Source: Zygnema cylindricum (Eukaryota > Streptophyta > Zygnematophyceae > Zygnematales > Zygnemataceae). Taken from it: DNA of 55,058 nucleotides. The translations under genes and the position numbers were made by a program. The stretch covers positions 1 to 55,058 of the forward strand of contig JBBHKE010001868.1 of assembly GCA_037447655.1 (NCBI GenBank). Reading direction: 5' to 3'. The notes under the pieces were generated by a model, which made no database searches, was not told the DNA's origin, and was given only the letters and a program-made list of their open reading frames with translations. Shown in pieces: positions 42,501 to 53,448 of the stretch. Positions within the stretch are counted from its first letter, which is position 1. Each line of letters begins with the position of its first letter.

Positions 42501-43784
42501 GCAATGGACCCATGGAGCGGGAGGAGGAGGAGGAGGGGGAGGGAGAGAGGTTTTTTATTTCAAAGGGTGAGATGGGTTTTTTTCCAAGGGGTGGAGGGAG
42601 AAGGGAGGGGAATGGGGGGATTTCGGAAGTTTGGATCTTTTCTGAAGGAGCCGACCTGGGGAGTGGAGGGAGAGGGGAGGGCGAGGGCTTTGCTTTTTTG
42701 TATAATTAAAAACACAAAGTTGAATACTATTCAATCTTCAAATTTGAATAATAATAGAAATAATAATAACCATTTTACTGATGCAAATATAAATACAAAC
42801 ACGAATACGAATCCTAATACATATATGAAGACGAACAAGAATCCAAAATAGAAATATGAATACCAATATAAAAACGAAGTAATATGAACATAAATACGAA
42901 TACTGGAACGAACATGAATATGACTACGGTAAATCATAATAATACTAATCCTAATTCTAATACTACGCCTAACACTATTGTCAATACTTATTGTAATTAA
43001 GATAATAATAATTCTAATACCAATCATAATAATAGCACAAATACTAATACCAACTATACTAACTAAAATACTAACAAATAAATACTAATTCTAGTACTAA
43101 TACAAATACTAGTCCTCCCACAAATAAGAGTACAACTTGTAAAACTATTACTAATGTTAATACCAATGCGAATACCAATAAAAATTAATACAAATTCTAA
43201 TTCATATGGTAACAATCCTAGTAATAATCCTAATAATAATACTAAAAAAAAAAAACCCTCAACACTAAAATTAAACCACCAACTCACCTGAAGCGCCCAA
43301 AACCCTTCCTTCTCCTTCGTCTTCTCCTGTACCACGATGTTGTCGTCCACCCATAGGACAGTGAGAGGCATCCGTACACCCCATTTGTCCCATTCGCAAG
43401 TCATACCGCATTTAATGGCGATCACGCCCACCCTTTGGGACTCGTTTGTCATTTTGCGGGGTTCTGGGGTAGAGGGAAGGGCTGACGAGGAGGCATTGGT
43501 TTCGGCTAAGGACGAGAAGGAGGAGGAGGGAGAGAGAGAGAGAGAGGAGGGGGAGAGAGAGGAGGGGGAGAGGGAGGAGGAGAGGGAGGCGATTACGCCC
43601 AACTGAGAGCCAATTGGCATTTTGGGAGATACATTGGTCTCAGCTAAGGAGGAGGAGGAGGAAGAGCGAAATCACGACGTCGGGCAGCCGGCAACTCAAT
43701 CGCAAGATCAGATGCGGAAGGGGGGAGGGAGGAGAGAGGACGGAATAGAGTGCGAAAGGTGGAAAACAGGCTCCGTTGAGCCAT
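39597..43784 (-). CDS. MRPL3: Mitochondrial large-subunit ribosomal protein uL3m
   Basis: Six exons, 43784-43676, 43505-43288, 41639-41421, 40871-40767, 40090-39977 and 39764-39597, encode 310 residues in one frame. uL3 is an early-assembling protein of the large ribosomal subunit near the peptidyl-transferase centre. Exon 1 gives a textbook mitochondrial presequence ([20 protein letters not shown]: Arg/Ser/Phe, no acidic residues). Then come [96 protein letters not shown] and the mitochondrial-type tail [15 protein letters not shown] and LPFPTYF. A cytosolic uL3 is ruled out by the bacterial-type core. Exon 3 begins with Met where the family has Val (ALQ|VG). Exon 3 is preceded by six echoes of its own start, exon 2 by one, exon 5 by one. 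Confidence 0.95.
40190..40272 (-). repeat. Echo of uL3m exon 5 start region
   Basis: On the plus strand, 40055-40130 (TTTTCCTCCCATTCTTCCCG...GATAAAACCACGTTTAAACC) is imperfectly repeated at 40193-40272 (TTCTCCTCCCATATTTCCTG...GACAAAGCAGCGTTAGAACC). The repeated stretch spans the exon 5 acceptor. Confidence 0.55.
40600..40765 (+). repeat. GA-rich tract downstream of uL3m exon 4
   Basis: AGAGAGAAAG/GGGAGAG low-complexity sequence lies in intron 4. Confidence 0.85.
41708..42655 (-). repeat. Six echoes of uL3m exon 3 start
   Basis: True exon 3 begins CAG|ATGGGTTCCGGCCTCCAG. Minus-strand copies start near 41750, 41899, 42208, 42374, 42510 and 42655. The copy at 42374 reads [18 protein letters not shown] and that at 42208 [18 protein letters not shown]; both fit the family pattern VGxGxKKxKxLxKxELGH at least as well as the exon itself ([18 protein letters not shown]). 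The copy at 41899 reads [18 protein letters not shown]. The copies at 42655 and 42208 keep AG|GT at the junction; those at 41899, 41750 and 42510 have lost the AG. Between them lies C-rich (coding strand) filler. Confidence 0.88.
42720..43250 (+). repeat. (AATAC)n / AATACNAAT-type degenerate repeat
   Basis: About 500 bp of imperfect AATACNAATAC, TAATACTAAT and AATAATAAT units lie inside uL3m intron 2. They show no coding potential. Confidence 0.8.
43550..43660 (-). repeat. Echo of uL3m exon 2 start
   Basis: True exon 2 starts CCTTAG|CCGAAACCAATGCC at 43505 and later contains AAAATGACAAACGAGTCCCA. The echo at 43648 reads CCTTAG|CTGAGACCAATGTA, then AAAATGCCAATTGGCTCTCA and GGGCGTAATCGCC. Both are preceded by (TCC)n tracts. 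The echo stays in frame ([19 protein letters not shown] versus PETNASSS...[12 protein letters not shown]). Confidence 0.85.
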
Positions 43785-46595
43785 GGGGGAGGGGAAGGCT
43801 AATAAAGGGAGAGAGAGGGAGAGAGAGAGAAGGTAGAGAGGGAACCCATGACTTGTCAGAAAGAGAGAGAGAGAGTATTTTGGAGCTTAAGCATTGTAGG
43901 GGTCACGTGTCAATTTTAGGGTTTAGACACGTGGGAAGAATAACTCTCTTTATCTCTCCCTCTCGCTCTCCCTCTCTCACTCTCTCTCCCTCTACCTCTG
44001 TGTCTCTCCCACTCTCTCTCTCCCCCTCTATACTTCCTTAGGTGCGGATGTACGGATTTGCCCTAATTTCTTAATATCCGTGCAGATGTATTGGATTGTG
44101 CGGTACATCCATGGATCTCCCTCTTATTCTCTCTCCCTCTCTCCCTCTCTCTCTCTCTCTACTTCCCTCTTCCTGTGTCCCCAGAATTAGGGTTCAGGCT
44201 TTGATGGTTTCGGAACCAACGCTTCTCAAAACGCAAACGCCTGTTTTTTAATTCAACTTGTTACGCATCCGTACGACCGTACAGTGGCTTTGTCCCATGC
44301 TCTCGTTTCAAATATTCGTACATAAAACTGCCGTACTGTACTAATGTACTGTATGCATTTTTTTACGAAATGGTTATCCGTACAATTCAGGCGTACTCCA
44401 GTACAGTACCCTAAATGAGTAAATTCTGCCGCAGTGAAGTGTTAATATCGCAGTTCAGTAAAGCGTAAATTGTCATTAGCGTTAAAGAGCATCACAGTTA
44501 GGTCTTACAATTTTAATTTAGTGCTGTTAACTTTAATTAACGTTCAAGTGACGTGGAATGTTCGCGACCGCTCATTGAGTTAATATAATGAACGGATAAT
44601 TTTATAATATCAACTAATTTCTGTTCACATACCGGAAGAAATGCCACTGAACTGCTGTACTGAAACTGTAGTGTTATTAACGCTATGAAAGCGATTCACA
44701 GTTGTACCTTCCGTACTTTTGCCGGTTGCCAAGTTCCATGCGATTTTGTTCCGGTTATTAGAGTTCTCCCGCTTTGCATTAAGACGGTAATGTTTAACTA
44801 TTTGTACACTCCGAGCTCCATGTAGCTCAGCTCCAGATATCCGTCAATATTTGCTGTACGGTGCCGCATATGGCGCAGTTAAAGTGGAACTCCATGTAAC
44901 GCTCCTGATTTAGTAAAACTGGCTGTAAATCAAAAAATGCATATACATGGCAGAGTTATATTGGTATATGAATGCAACTGAGGCAGCTGAACACGGAGGT
45001 AAGGGCTTTCACTACACTTTTCCACGAGTTAGAATTGGCAACACTAATTTAATCATTGGGTTTTTTTACTAAATATCATTACAATAAGTCAATAAGGTTG
45101 AAAATATAAGTAATGGCCACGCATTTCCTGTCGCTCTTCGTTTAAAGGAATTAGTAGTGAAGTGAAATTAGAATCATCTATACTAATTTAGGATAAAGTG
45201 ACATGGTAGAGCCTTGCCTTGAATAGTGTGATAAGGTGTTTATTGTATATTGTCCGGAAAAAGTCACAAATAAATTAATGCTGTTAACACTAATTGCCCC
45301 TAACAATGGGTAATCAAAACTTAATCTTAATATTACATTGTCATTGGACTTCCTAACTTTTTCTAATGACACAGCACATGTGAATTCCTAAATCATAATG
45401 CTTCAGTGCAATTTCCTCCATGGATGGAAGATGTTGACCCTTTTCCTTTTTTCCTCTTTGCAAATAATTTATATGACTTATAACACAATCAATTTGCTCA
45501 ATACGTGGGACCTAGTATGTATTGTTAAGTTACTTATGTTTCCGTATAATCATTTTGATTATCATGCAATCGTTATAGAAGAACTTGGGACGCAAATTAT
45601 TTTTCAAACTACACCATCAATATTGGCATTGTGAAGAATCTGGTAACGACTGGTAAAGGACCATTTAAAGGATTAGTGTCAAGAAAAAAAAAAAAACGTT
45701 ATTAACACTAATCTGTGCCAGAGGGCGAAAAAAAAATGGCACAATTGTTGGTAAAACTGATAACGATCCTGGATCGCTTTCAAACAATTAAACGTAAAAA
45801 ACAAGTGGAAAGCGATAACAAAAAAAACGTACAACAAATTGCCATTTCCCACACGTGGAACACGTCCTTTTAGTTAGTCAAAAAAACAGTAACATTCAAA
45901 GAAATTATTTAAAAAAAAATCTTCATCCATATTTCACAATTTCGGCAGCAGCCTTTTATTCTTCAACAATCCTGTTAAAGAAAATGTATATCCTCCTCAT
46001 TTGCTTCTTATTTACCTTTATTCCAACCTCTCTACAACCCAATAATTAGATCCACTATTGACCACTTAATTGATAAAAATCCTTTCAATTTCCATCGAAT
46101 TCAATTTCATTCTATCCCAATTCTGCCCAATTCAATTCAAAAAGGTTTGAAATGATTTGTTTCGGTTCACATCCATTCGATCAATTTAATACTAGTAACT
46201 TCAATTCGACTCAATTTGATTCACTTCGAAATAATTCAATTCATATGATATTATAGCGTATAATACCATACGATACAAAACGATAAGGCACCGTGCGGCA
46301 CAATATTTTTTTTTTCATACGGCAGTAAAATACGATTAACAATAGAATTCGATTTGCAAAAATTCAATTGGAAATTTTGATTAAATTCGATTAACATCAA
46401 CTCAATTTAATTGACGACAAAATTCGATTGATTTTGATAATTATGATTCAACTCGTTTGTAATCCAATCCCCGTTTGATACGATTCGATTTTATTTCGTT
46501 TTTGCGGTTCGTCCAAGGAGTTTAGCTTCGAACTTTATTCAAGTTCAAGAATTCAAACACCAAGTTATTTTCAAAAAATAAAAAATAAACTTGAA
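43785..46595. other. Region between uL3m and the thioesterase gene
   Basis: The uL3m promoter region with GA/CT tracts (43800-43880, 43945-44035, 44120-44170) lies here. TACAGTAC-rich DNA occurs at 44330-44410. TTAGCGTTAAAG/ATTAACGCTATGAAAG at 44478-44692 could be a decayed CACCG-family MITE. No gene was recognised. Confidence 0.5.
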
Positions 46596-49500
46596 TTATT
46601 CGTTTTTTTTGGCAACCACAAATAGTGCATTTCCTTCAGCGTAAATTTCGCCCTCTGGTCCGTTCCGAAGTTTTGCCTTAAAAAAAACCTGCAAAAAAAA
46701 AAAAAAAACGAAAGGTATAACCTTAACGTAATACATAGCAATAGCCACAACAAAACACTGTATAACATAAGAAAATGGAAAAAAAAGCCGTGTTTTTTAC
46801 CAAAATCCGGCAAATCACATATTTTGCATGGTGTTAATGTTATAAACAAATTGTCGTAAAAAACTATTTATATACCTCTCCTTTTCCCTAAAAACGTAAT
46901 AAAAAACTACAAAAAAAATGCAAAATTAGAAAAAAAAAAAAAAGGTAAAAACAAAATAAAACCTTCTTTTATCGACCGATCAACATTTGTTCAAACGGCG
47001 GATTCTGGGGAAAAGGCTGAAAACAACAATCAACAAAAAGATACCAAACGTCAAAAAGACCATTCACCCAAATATTGGAAGAAAGATACACAAAAGCAAA
47101 AAAAAAAAGGTTGTTTACCAGCAACGAAGATTCGACAAAAACTGGCAGAAAAGAGGTAATAAAAACTCAAACATTTAAAAAGAAAAAGAAGGGGAAAAAA
47201 AAAAGCACCTTTCTAAAATCCACGTCTAAATGGTAAATCCCGGTCCCAAACCGAGTGAAGCTGAAAAAAAAAGGGAAGAAAACTTTATAAAAAAAGTAAT
47301 TAGCATAGAAAACATAATAAAAAGTCGTCAGGAGGAGAATACAACCTGGCTGGCGAGTGGGGCTGGCCATTACTGGCAGATTTTAGGGAAACGCTATTGG
47401 CAATAAAGGGGCAAACGGAGGCGGAATTTGGGAGAGAGGGCCGGGGAGGAACCCATCAATGAGATCCAGAGGATCAGAGTCTGAAGAGAATAAATAAAAA
47501 GGAAAAGGAAGGGAAGACAGGAGAGAAAAGCAATTGGCGCCGCAATGGTTTGCGTTATCAATGGTAATGGAAGCGTTAATACCGTGTTAAAAGAAATCCA
47601 GCGAAAGAGAAAACAACAATAAGATGATAAGAATAACAAGTTAAAAGTAAACATCGGACAAATAAAGCCTGCTGTTAAAGTGACAACATAAGGAGGATAC
47701 AACAAAACAAGAATAAGACAAAAACAAGGCAAGGAAAAAATAAAAACAAGACAAATCCAGCCAGTTATTTGTAAGGCAACATAAGAATAAGACGAACATA
47801 GGAATCAGACAAAACAACAATAAAGCAACAAAAGGGGGAGAAAAAAAGGAAGGGAAGAGGGAGAGGGAAAGGGCGAGGGTGAGGATAAGGGTGAGGATAA
47901 GGTTGAGGGTGAAAAGAAGGATGATAGAGGGAAGGACAAAAAACAGAAAGAGTGAAGAAGGACGAGAAAGAGGGGAGAGAGAAAGAGAGACAGAGAGAAA
48001 GAGAGAGAGAGTGTGTGTGTGAGAGAGAGGGGGGGGTAAGGGGAGAGAGAGACATACTCTCCCGGAGTCCAGACAGCAAGGAGAGAGTGAGTTTTAGGTC
48101 GCATGTAAAATCGAACGTCCTCCATTAAACCGTTTTTTACCAATGCTTCTTTCTACAAAGAAAAAAAAAAACGCCCCAAAAATTATTTTTTTTACTCTAT
48201 TCATTTTCACAACCCTGTAATATATTATAAAAGAGGTGAGAATTTTATTTTATTTATTTCTTGTTGGAAGTTAGAAGTCAAGTCATGTTAATTTTTATTT
48301 CATCTTATTTTTTCTGGGTGGAAAATGATAAAAAAATCGAAGTTGATTTTCATTTTGAACAAATAAATATGGGGATAAAAGTTAGTGACAAACACACACA
48401 CAAGGGAGGGAGAGCGGGTGAGGAAGATTGGGAGGGAGAGAGAGAGAGAGGGAGAGAGAGAGAGAGGGGGAGAGAGAGAGGGAGAGAGAGAGGCAGAGGG
48501 AGAGGGAGAGGGAGAGAGAGAGGCAGAGGGAGAGGGAGAGGGAGAGGGAGAGAAAGAGAGAGCGAGGCGAGGTCGATGGCGAGGTCGAGGGCGAGGGCGA
48601 GGGAGAGGCAGAGACAGAGGGAGAGGGGGAGGGAGAGGGAGAGGGAGATATAAAAAATGGGCATTTTAGGAAAAGAGAAGTGATAAAATATCTCACGAGT
48701 GTTACATAACCCCAATTCCAAACAGCAGTTTAGGAATTTGAGAGGAAGGACGAGGGAGGATGGAAGGAAGGAGGGAGGGATGGAGCGAGAGAGAGAGAGA
48801 GGGGAAAAGAGAGACACACGCGGAGACAAACAGAGAGAAAAACGTTTGTATGCAGAGGGCGAGAGAGAGAGAGAGAGGAGATGAAGTGAGAGAGAAAAAG
48901 AGCGATAGCGAGAGGGGGGGGGGAGAGAAAGAGAGCGAGAGACACACAGAGACAGGGACACAGAAAAAAAACTGGGGAGGGGCAAGAGGGAAAGGGCGAG
49001 TGAGAAGAGGTGGAGAAGGAGAGAGGGAAAGGGCGAGAGAGAGAGAGTGAGGGAGAGAGACGGGATGAGAGGGAGAAAGAGAGAGTGCGAGAGAGAGAGA
49101 GAAAGAGTGAGAGAGAGTGAGAGAGAGTGAGAGAGAGAGTGAGAGAGAGAGTGTAGAGAGAGTGTAGAGAGAGTGTAGAGAGAGTGTAGAGAGAGAGAGA
49201 GATATCTCACAAGTGTCACATGATCCCAGTTCCAAACTCCGTTTTTTTCAGTTCTCTCCAAAAGCCATTCCATAATATTCGGAGCGAATTCAAAGTCGGG
49301 AATAAGACGAATTTCTTCCTCCCAACCCACCAATGGGGAACTGCCATCTGTCATGCCAAGATTAAAAAAAAAACGTTTCAGAAATCTCTGAAAAAATTCC
49401 AATTAAAAAAAAAAAAAAAAAAAAAAACTGGAAGTAAAAACCTAAAAACTATAAAAGCCCAAGAAAAATCTTTGGAAAAGAAATCCCACTCCCTCTCCCT

Positions 49501-49702
49501 CTCCCTCTCCCTTTATATAACCAAAATCCTTGTAAAAGTTGAGCAAAGCTCTAAAAAAAAGCCCAAAAAAGAAAAAAGAAAACTCACTTGTTTGAAATTT
49601 TATTTTATTTTTTGAATTTGAATCTTCGTTGGTCAAAAAATTTGATTTTTCACCGTTCAAATGGACTTCATTTTCTTTTTCGAATTCGGAATTCATTTTC
49701 AT
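46596..49702 (-). CDS. Hotdog-fold thioesterase-like protein (THEM4/PaaI type), incompletely resolved
   Basis: Exons read with confidence are 49702-49588, 49347-49211, 48152-48058, 47260-47209 and 46688-46596; at least one exon between 48058 and 47260 is not resolved. Such proteins hydrolyse acyl-CoA or acyl-ACP thioesters using an HGG-containing helix. The N-terminus is hydrophilic (MKMNSEFEKENEVHLNGEKS), followed by LVGWEEEIRLIPDFEFAPNI, a GVWNWDHVT segment, VRFYMRPKTHSLLAVWTPG (first strands), then YHLDVDFRK and the last strand GEIYAEGNALFVV. YHLDVDFRK and YAEGNALFVV are the diagnostic matches. A sequence near 47590-47530 can be read as HGINASITIDNANHCGA, resembling HGGAxAxxxDxA, but it has a stop just before it and no AG acceptor, so the active-site exon may be damaged or mis-sequenced. 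The start is the first ATG in frame. Confidence 0.6.
48420..48655 (+). repeat. GA-rich tract in thioesterase intron 2
   Basis: GGGAGAGAGAG and GAGGTCGAGGGCGAG repeats. Long frames on both strands here are artefacts of the repeat. Confidence 0.9.
48665..48735 (-). repeat. Echo of thioesterase exon 2 end with decoy donor
   Basis: The true exon end GGAGTTTGGAACTGGGATCA, then TGTGACACTT|GTGAGATATC, is repeated as TGCTGTTTGGAATTGGGGTT, then ATGTAACACTC|GTGAGATATT. The GTGAGATAT donor is fully kept, about 500 bp downstream of the real one. Confidence 0.85.
48775..49200 (+). repeat. GA-rich / GAGAGTGT tracts in thioesterase intron 2
   Basis: (GA)n with GAGAGAGTGTAGAGAGAGTG periodicity lies directly after the exon 2 donor. 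Confidence 0.9.
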
Positions 49703-50998
49703 TATTTTAATTTTAATATTTTGTGTACAATAAATTTTTAATAATAACCCCAAATAAAAAACTCGACCAAAAAAAAAAAAAAGGTTTTTTTCACCTGCAA
49801 AAAAAAGGGCAAAAAAACTCGTAAAAAAAATAAAATAATATAAAAAAAATAAAAAAAAGGAAAATTATAAAAAAAAATAAGAAAAAAAAAATGGGGGTGT
49901 AAGAAGCATAATTATATTTTTATATTTTTTTAAAGTTCAAATTACTCCCAAACTACTATACTATTATTACTATTTTTGTTACTTTCAAAAATAACTCCCT
50001 TTTTTTTCTTTGTCCCTCCTATATAATTTGTCCCCCCTTCTCTTTTTTTTTTGGCATCATTGAAAAAAATCTTATGAAAAAAATCGGAATGGAGTATCTT
50101 TCAAAATATTGTTATGATTTTTTTCAAATTCTTTATCGAATTTTTTTTCATAGTTTTCTCTGACTAAAAGCACAGATTTCTATTTCTGCATGTATAAATA
50201 TAGAGAGAAATAAATAAATAAATCAAAAATTTCAAAAAAACGAAAAAATAGTAGGGGTCCAGAGCAAAAGATTTACCTGAAAAAATTGATAAAATAATCT
50301 TAAAAAAAAAAAAAAAACTCCTGTAAATCCTCTGATGGTTTTCTGGATACCTCCTAAAATAGTAAATAAGAAATATTGGCAAAATAGCGCTCACAAAAAG
50401 TAAAAAAATAAACAATTCCACGAAACTTAAATACTAATTTTCAGCCCTACAAAACGACATCCCTTTTTGTCCTTTCCTACTTTTCCATTTTTTTTTATTT
50501 TTTTTTCAGTTTTTTGCGTTATTTTTTTGAATTTTTACTTTCCCTTTTTTACTCTTCTCTGTATTATTTTATTTTGTTTTTTGTCGTTTTCTATTTTGTT
50601 TTATATGTTTGTCTCCTTGATTCTTCCGTCAGTGTCAATTTGTCACATCACGAAATTTCCAGGTTTAGCAAAACGAGCCAAACCTCTGCCACGTGGCATA
50701 TTCTGAATGGCATTGCTGACGCCAGATTTCATTTGTTGCGTCGGATTTTACTTTTTTTTGGTCACTTCGTCGAAGATTCAAATGATAAAAAAAAATGACG
50801 TCATCCACGTGTCTAGTTTGAGTTTAAGCATTTGGCAAACGGGTTTTCGATTGACAAGTGTCAAGTTTGTATCCAAAGATTTTTCTCCAAAATAAATAAA
50901 CAAATGACTAGGCAAATTAGAGTACGCTATAGTGGCTATACTCCTGTACGGTACAGTTTTCCGTACAGGGTACAAAACTTTAAATGTAAGCACAAAGC
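49703..50998. other. 5' flank of the thioesterase gene
   Basis: A/T-rich sequence with poly-A and poly-T runs. No gene was recognised. Confidence 0.5.
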
Positions 50999-51000
50999 TT

Positions 51001-51520
51001 CACCGCGAATCGTAATTAGCGTTATGTACGCTAATTCCGTCGCCCCAAATTTTGACCCTATCACCCTAAATAGAGTACATAATTCTAAATTATTCTTTAC
51101 ATTATTTAAGGTACTTTTTGAATCAGCGTTAACAACTCTAATACAGTGCCGTTTTAAATAGTGTGGCGTACGGTTGGTGTCTGACTGTGCAAAATTGTAC
51201 TATATCAAATAAAAAAGTACAAAAAATGATTTAATACAGGCCGTTATCATGTAACTACGTTTTCACAAACCGCGTAGTGCAAACGTCATAATGACGTGAA
51301 ACTGTACGTTCTGTCAGATTCTGTACGTGCAACTAATTTACAGTAAAGATATTCAGCGCAGATAATTATTACGGAAAGAAACCCAAATTAGAGTTATTGG
51401 TAAATTAGAGTAAAATTTATTTCTGAAAAAAAATGATTACCCAAATTAGAGTTAATAGCAGTTATTTTTTTTCATTTTTTTCCACTAATTATTTCTTTAC
51501 TCTAATTACGATTGGCGGTG
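51001..51520. mobile_element. 520-bp MITE, CACCG-TIR family (copy 1 of adjacent pair)
   Basis: The left end CACCGCGAATCGTAATTAGC pairs with the right end TACTCTAATTACGATTGGCGGTG|TA. The interior is closely similar to the next element, for example TAATACAGTGCCGTTTTAAA, then TAGTGTGGCGTACGG. The left flank is TT, not TA. Confidence 0.85.
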
Positions 51521-51527
51521 TACAGTA

Positions 51528-52026
51528 CACCGCGAATCGTAATTAGAGTAAATAACTCTAATTCGGTCGCCCTAAATTTCGACTCTATCACGTTAAATAG
51601 AGTAAATGATTCTAAATTTTTCATTATACTATTTAAGGTACTTTTTGAATGAGCGTTAATAACTCTAATACAGTGCCGTTTTAAATAGTGTGGCGTACGG
51701 TCGGTGTCTGACCGTGCAAAATTGTACTTTATTAAGTAAAAAAATACAAATAATGATTTAATACAAGCCGTCATCATGTAACTGCGTTTTAACAAACTGC
51801 GTAGTGCAAACGTCATAGTGACGATAAACTGTACATTTTGTCAGATTCTGTACGAATACCTAATTTACAGTAGAGATATTCAGCGCGTCAAATTATAATA
51901 CTTAAATAAATTAGAGTAAATTCCTTTTTGAAAAAATTCTATCACACAAATTAGACATAACTCTAATTATTTTTTTCTCTTTTTTTACTCTATTTTTTTC
52001 TTTACTCTAATTACGATTCGCGGTGT
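51528..52026. mobile_element. 499-bp MITE, CACCG-TIR family (copy 2 of adjacent pair)
   Basis: TA|CACCGCGAATCGTAATTAGA at the left and TCTAATTACGATTCGCGGTG|TA at the right. It is separated from copy 1 by only seven bases (TACAGTA) and lies in the same orientation. Confidence 0.9.
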
Positions 52027-52859
52027 ACAGTACAGTAGTACAAATTTAAAGTACAAATAATGAAATACAGTGTTTCGTACCTTTGAATACGACGCTTTAT
52101 ACTTTATTTCGAATATAGGATATTTGAATTTTTCTTGTTATTTTCGAGTATTCTTCTTTTTTTTTTCGTTTTTTTTTCGTACTTGATGATGTCATACGAT
52201 ATCTCTTAATAAACTCGAATTTATTTCGGATATTTTGACTACCGTACAGTGTCTTTGTATTTGATTCGGAAATATATTCTTGTTTATTCCATACTTCTTG
52301 CTATGTGTGTTGAAATCTCCGCATCTGGTTTCTTTTTCGAACATTTTAGACTGAATCCATATAATTCTAAACAACGTCGATTCATCTATGTTGAATTAAT
52401 TCCTGTTTTTTGACAACATTTCTTATATTGAATTGATTCCCTTTTGGCAATTCAATAGCCACACTATAATCTACAATCAACAAGTTTTTTTTTTTTTTTT
52501 GAAATTGTATATAGTGTCGAGACAATACCTGCTATCATCTACATTTCTAAAGTATATGATAGTCGAAAAGTAGAAATCATGAGAAGGTCATAAACAACAC
52601 TCTTAAAAAAACATGACTTTTTTACCAATCAAGATACTTAAACAACGAAACCCACAATACAGGCGGTTTCAATTTGATACGCTACACCAAATATTGATCT
52701 TTAATATAGTGTTTAAATGCAAATTTGTAAATATGCCCAAATTGAAATATTGAATTTCCCATTCACGGGATTTAAATCAGATTGAAATTATTTGCACATT
52801 TTATTTTCCACCTCATTGTACCCGATACACAGAATTCGTCGGCTACGTAAATTGGGTAC

Positions 52860-52960
52860 AAAACTGAGGTGGAAATAGAACAAAAAAACTGAGATGGAAA
52901 TAGCAAAAATACTGAGGTGGAAATAGCAAGAAAACTGAGGTGGAAATAGCAAAAAAACCG
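52860..52960 (+). repeat. ACTGAGGTGGAAATAGCAAA tandem repeat
   Basis: Four imperfect copies of a 24-28 bp unit, ACTGAGGTGGAAATAGMAAA plus a few A. Confidence 0.85.
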
Positions 52961-53003
52961 GTGGAAATCAACCTTCCCCTTTTAATTCAGCCACACTAAT
53001 TAG

Positions 53004-53448
53004 TAGTGTTGTGTATCGGCGGGGTTTTGCCGATAATCGATATGTACCTTTTTTTGGCTTGCCGATAATCGATATATTGGCGCGATATATCGATGCCGGT
53101 GTTATCGCGATAAAAAACCGCGATAAAACCGGTACCGATAACTATCGGCGATAATTGTATGGTTCTTACCGTACAATTGTACGGTTTATTCCATCTGACG
53201 GAACCGCCGTTATTCCGTTACACAGAATACGGAACAGGTTGTTACACGTGGCATGACACGCTATACAGTGAAAAAAATAATATAGTATATTATAAAGGAC
53301 TATATATAGTACTATATTTTTTCCACTTATCGCTAATAAGGAATTTGTTGGTTTCGGAGCGATATATCGGGACCCCTGACCGTTAGATAACCGATAACTA
53401 TCGGTATCGGTGTTATCGCGATAAATTTCTTGCCGATACACAACACTA
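53004..53448. mobile_element. hAT-like MITE with perfect 8-bp target duplication
   Basis: TIRs TAGTGTTGTGTATCGGC and GCCGATACACAACACTA are perfect for 17 bp. Both flanks are CTAATTAG (52996-53003 and 53449-53456). The interior is rich in TATCGATA/GCGATAA motifs, as in 25527-25932, whose TIR differs by one or two bases. 8-bp duplications are typical of hAT elements. Confidence 0.9.

Noticed and set aside
42155-42709. 184-codon Gly/Glu-rich plus-strand frame
   Set aside because: Antisense shadow of the C-rich filler and echoes in uL3m intron 2.
44455-44700. Additional CACCG-family MITE
   Set aside because: Only short TTAGCGTTAAAG-like pieces match; the CACCG ends are not present.
48350-49402. 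350-codon Ser/Leu-rich frame on the minus strand
   Set aside because: Only its first part coincides with a real exon; the rest is the GA/CT repeat of the thioesterase intron.
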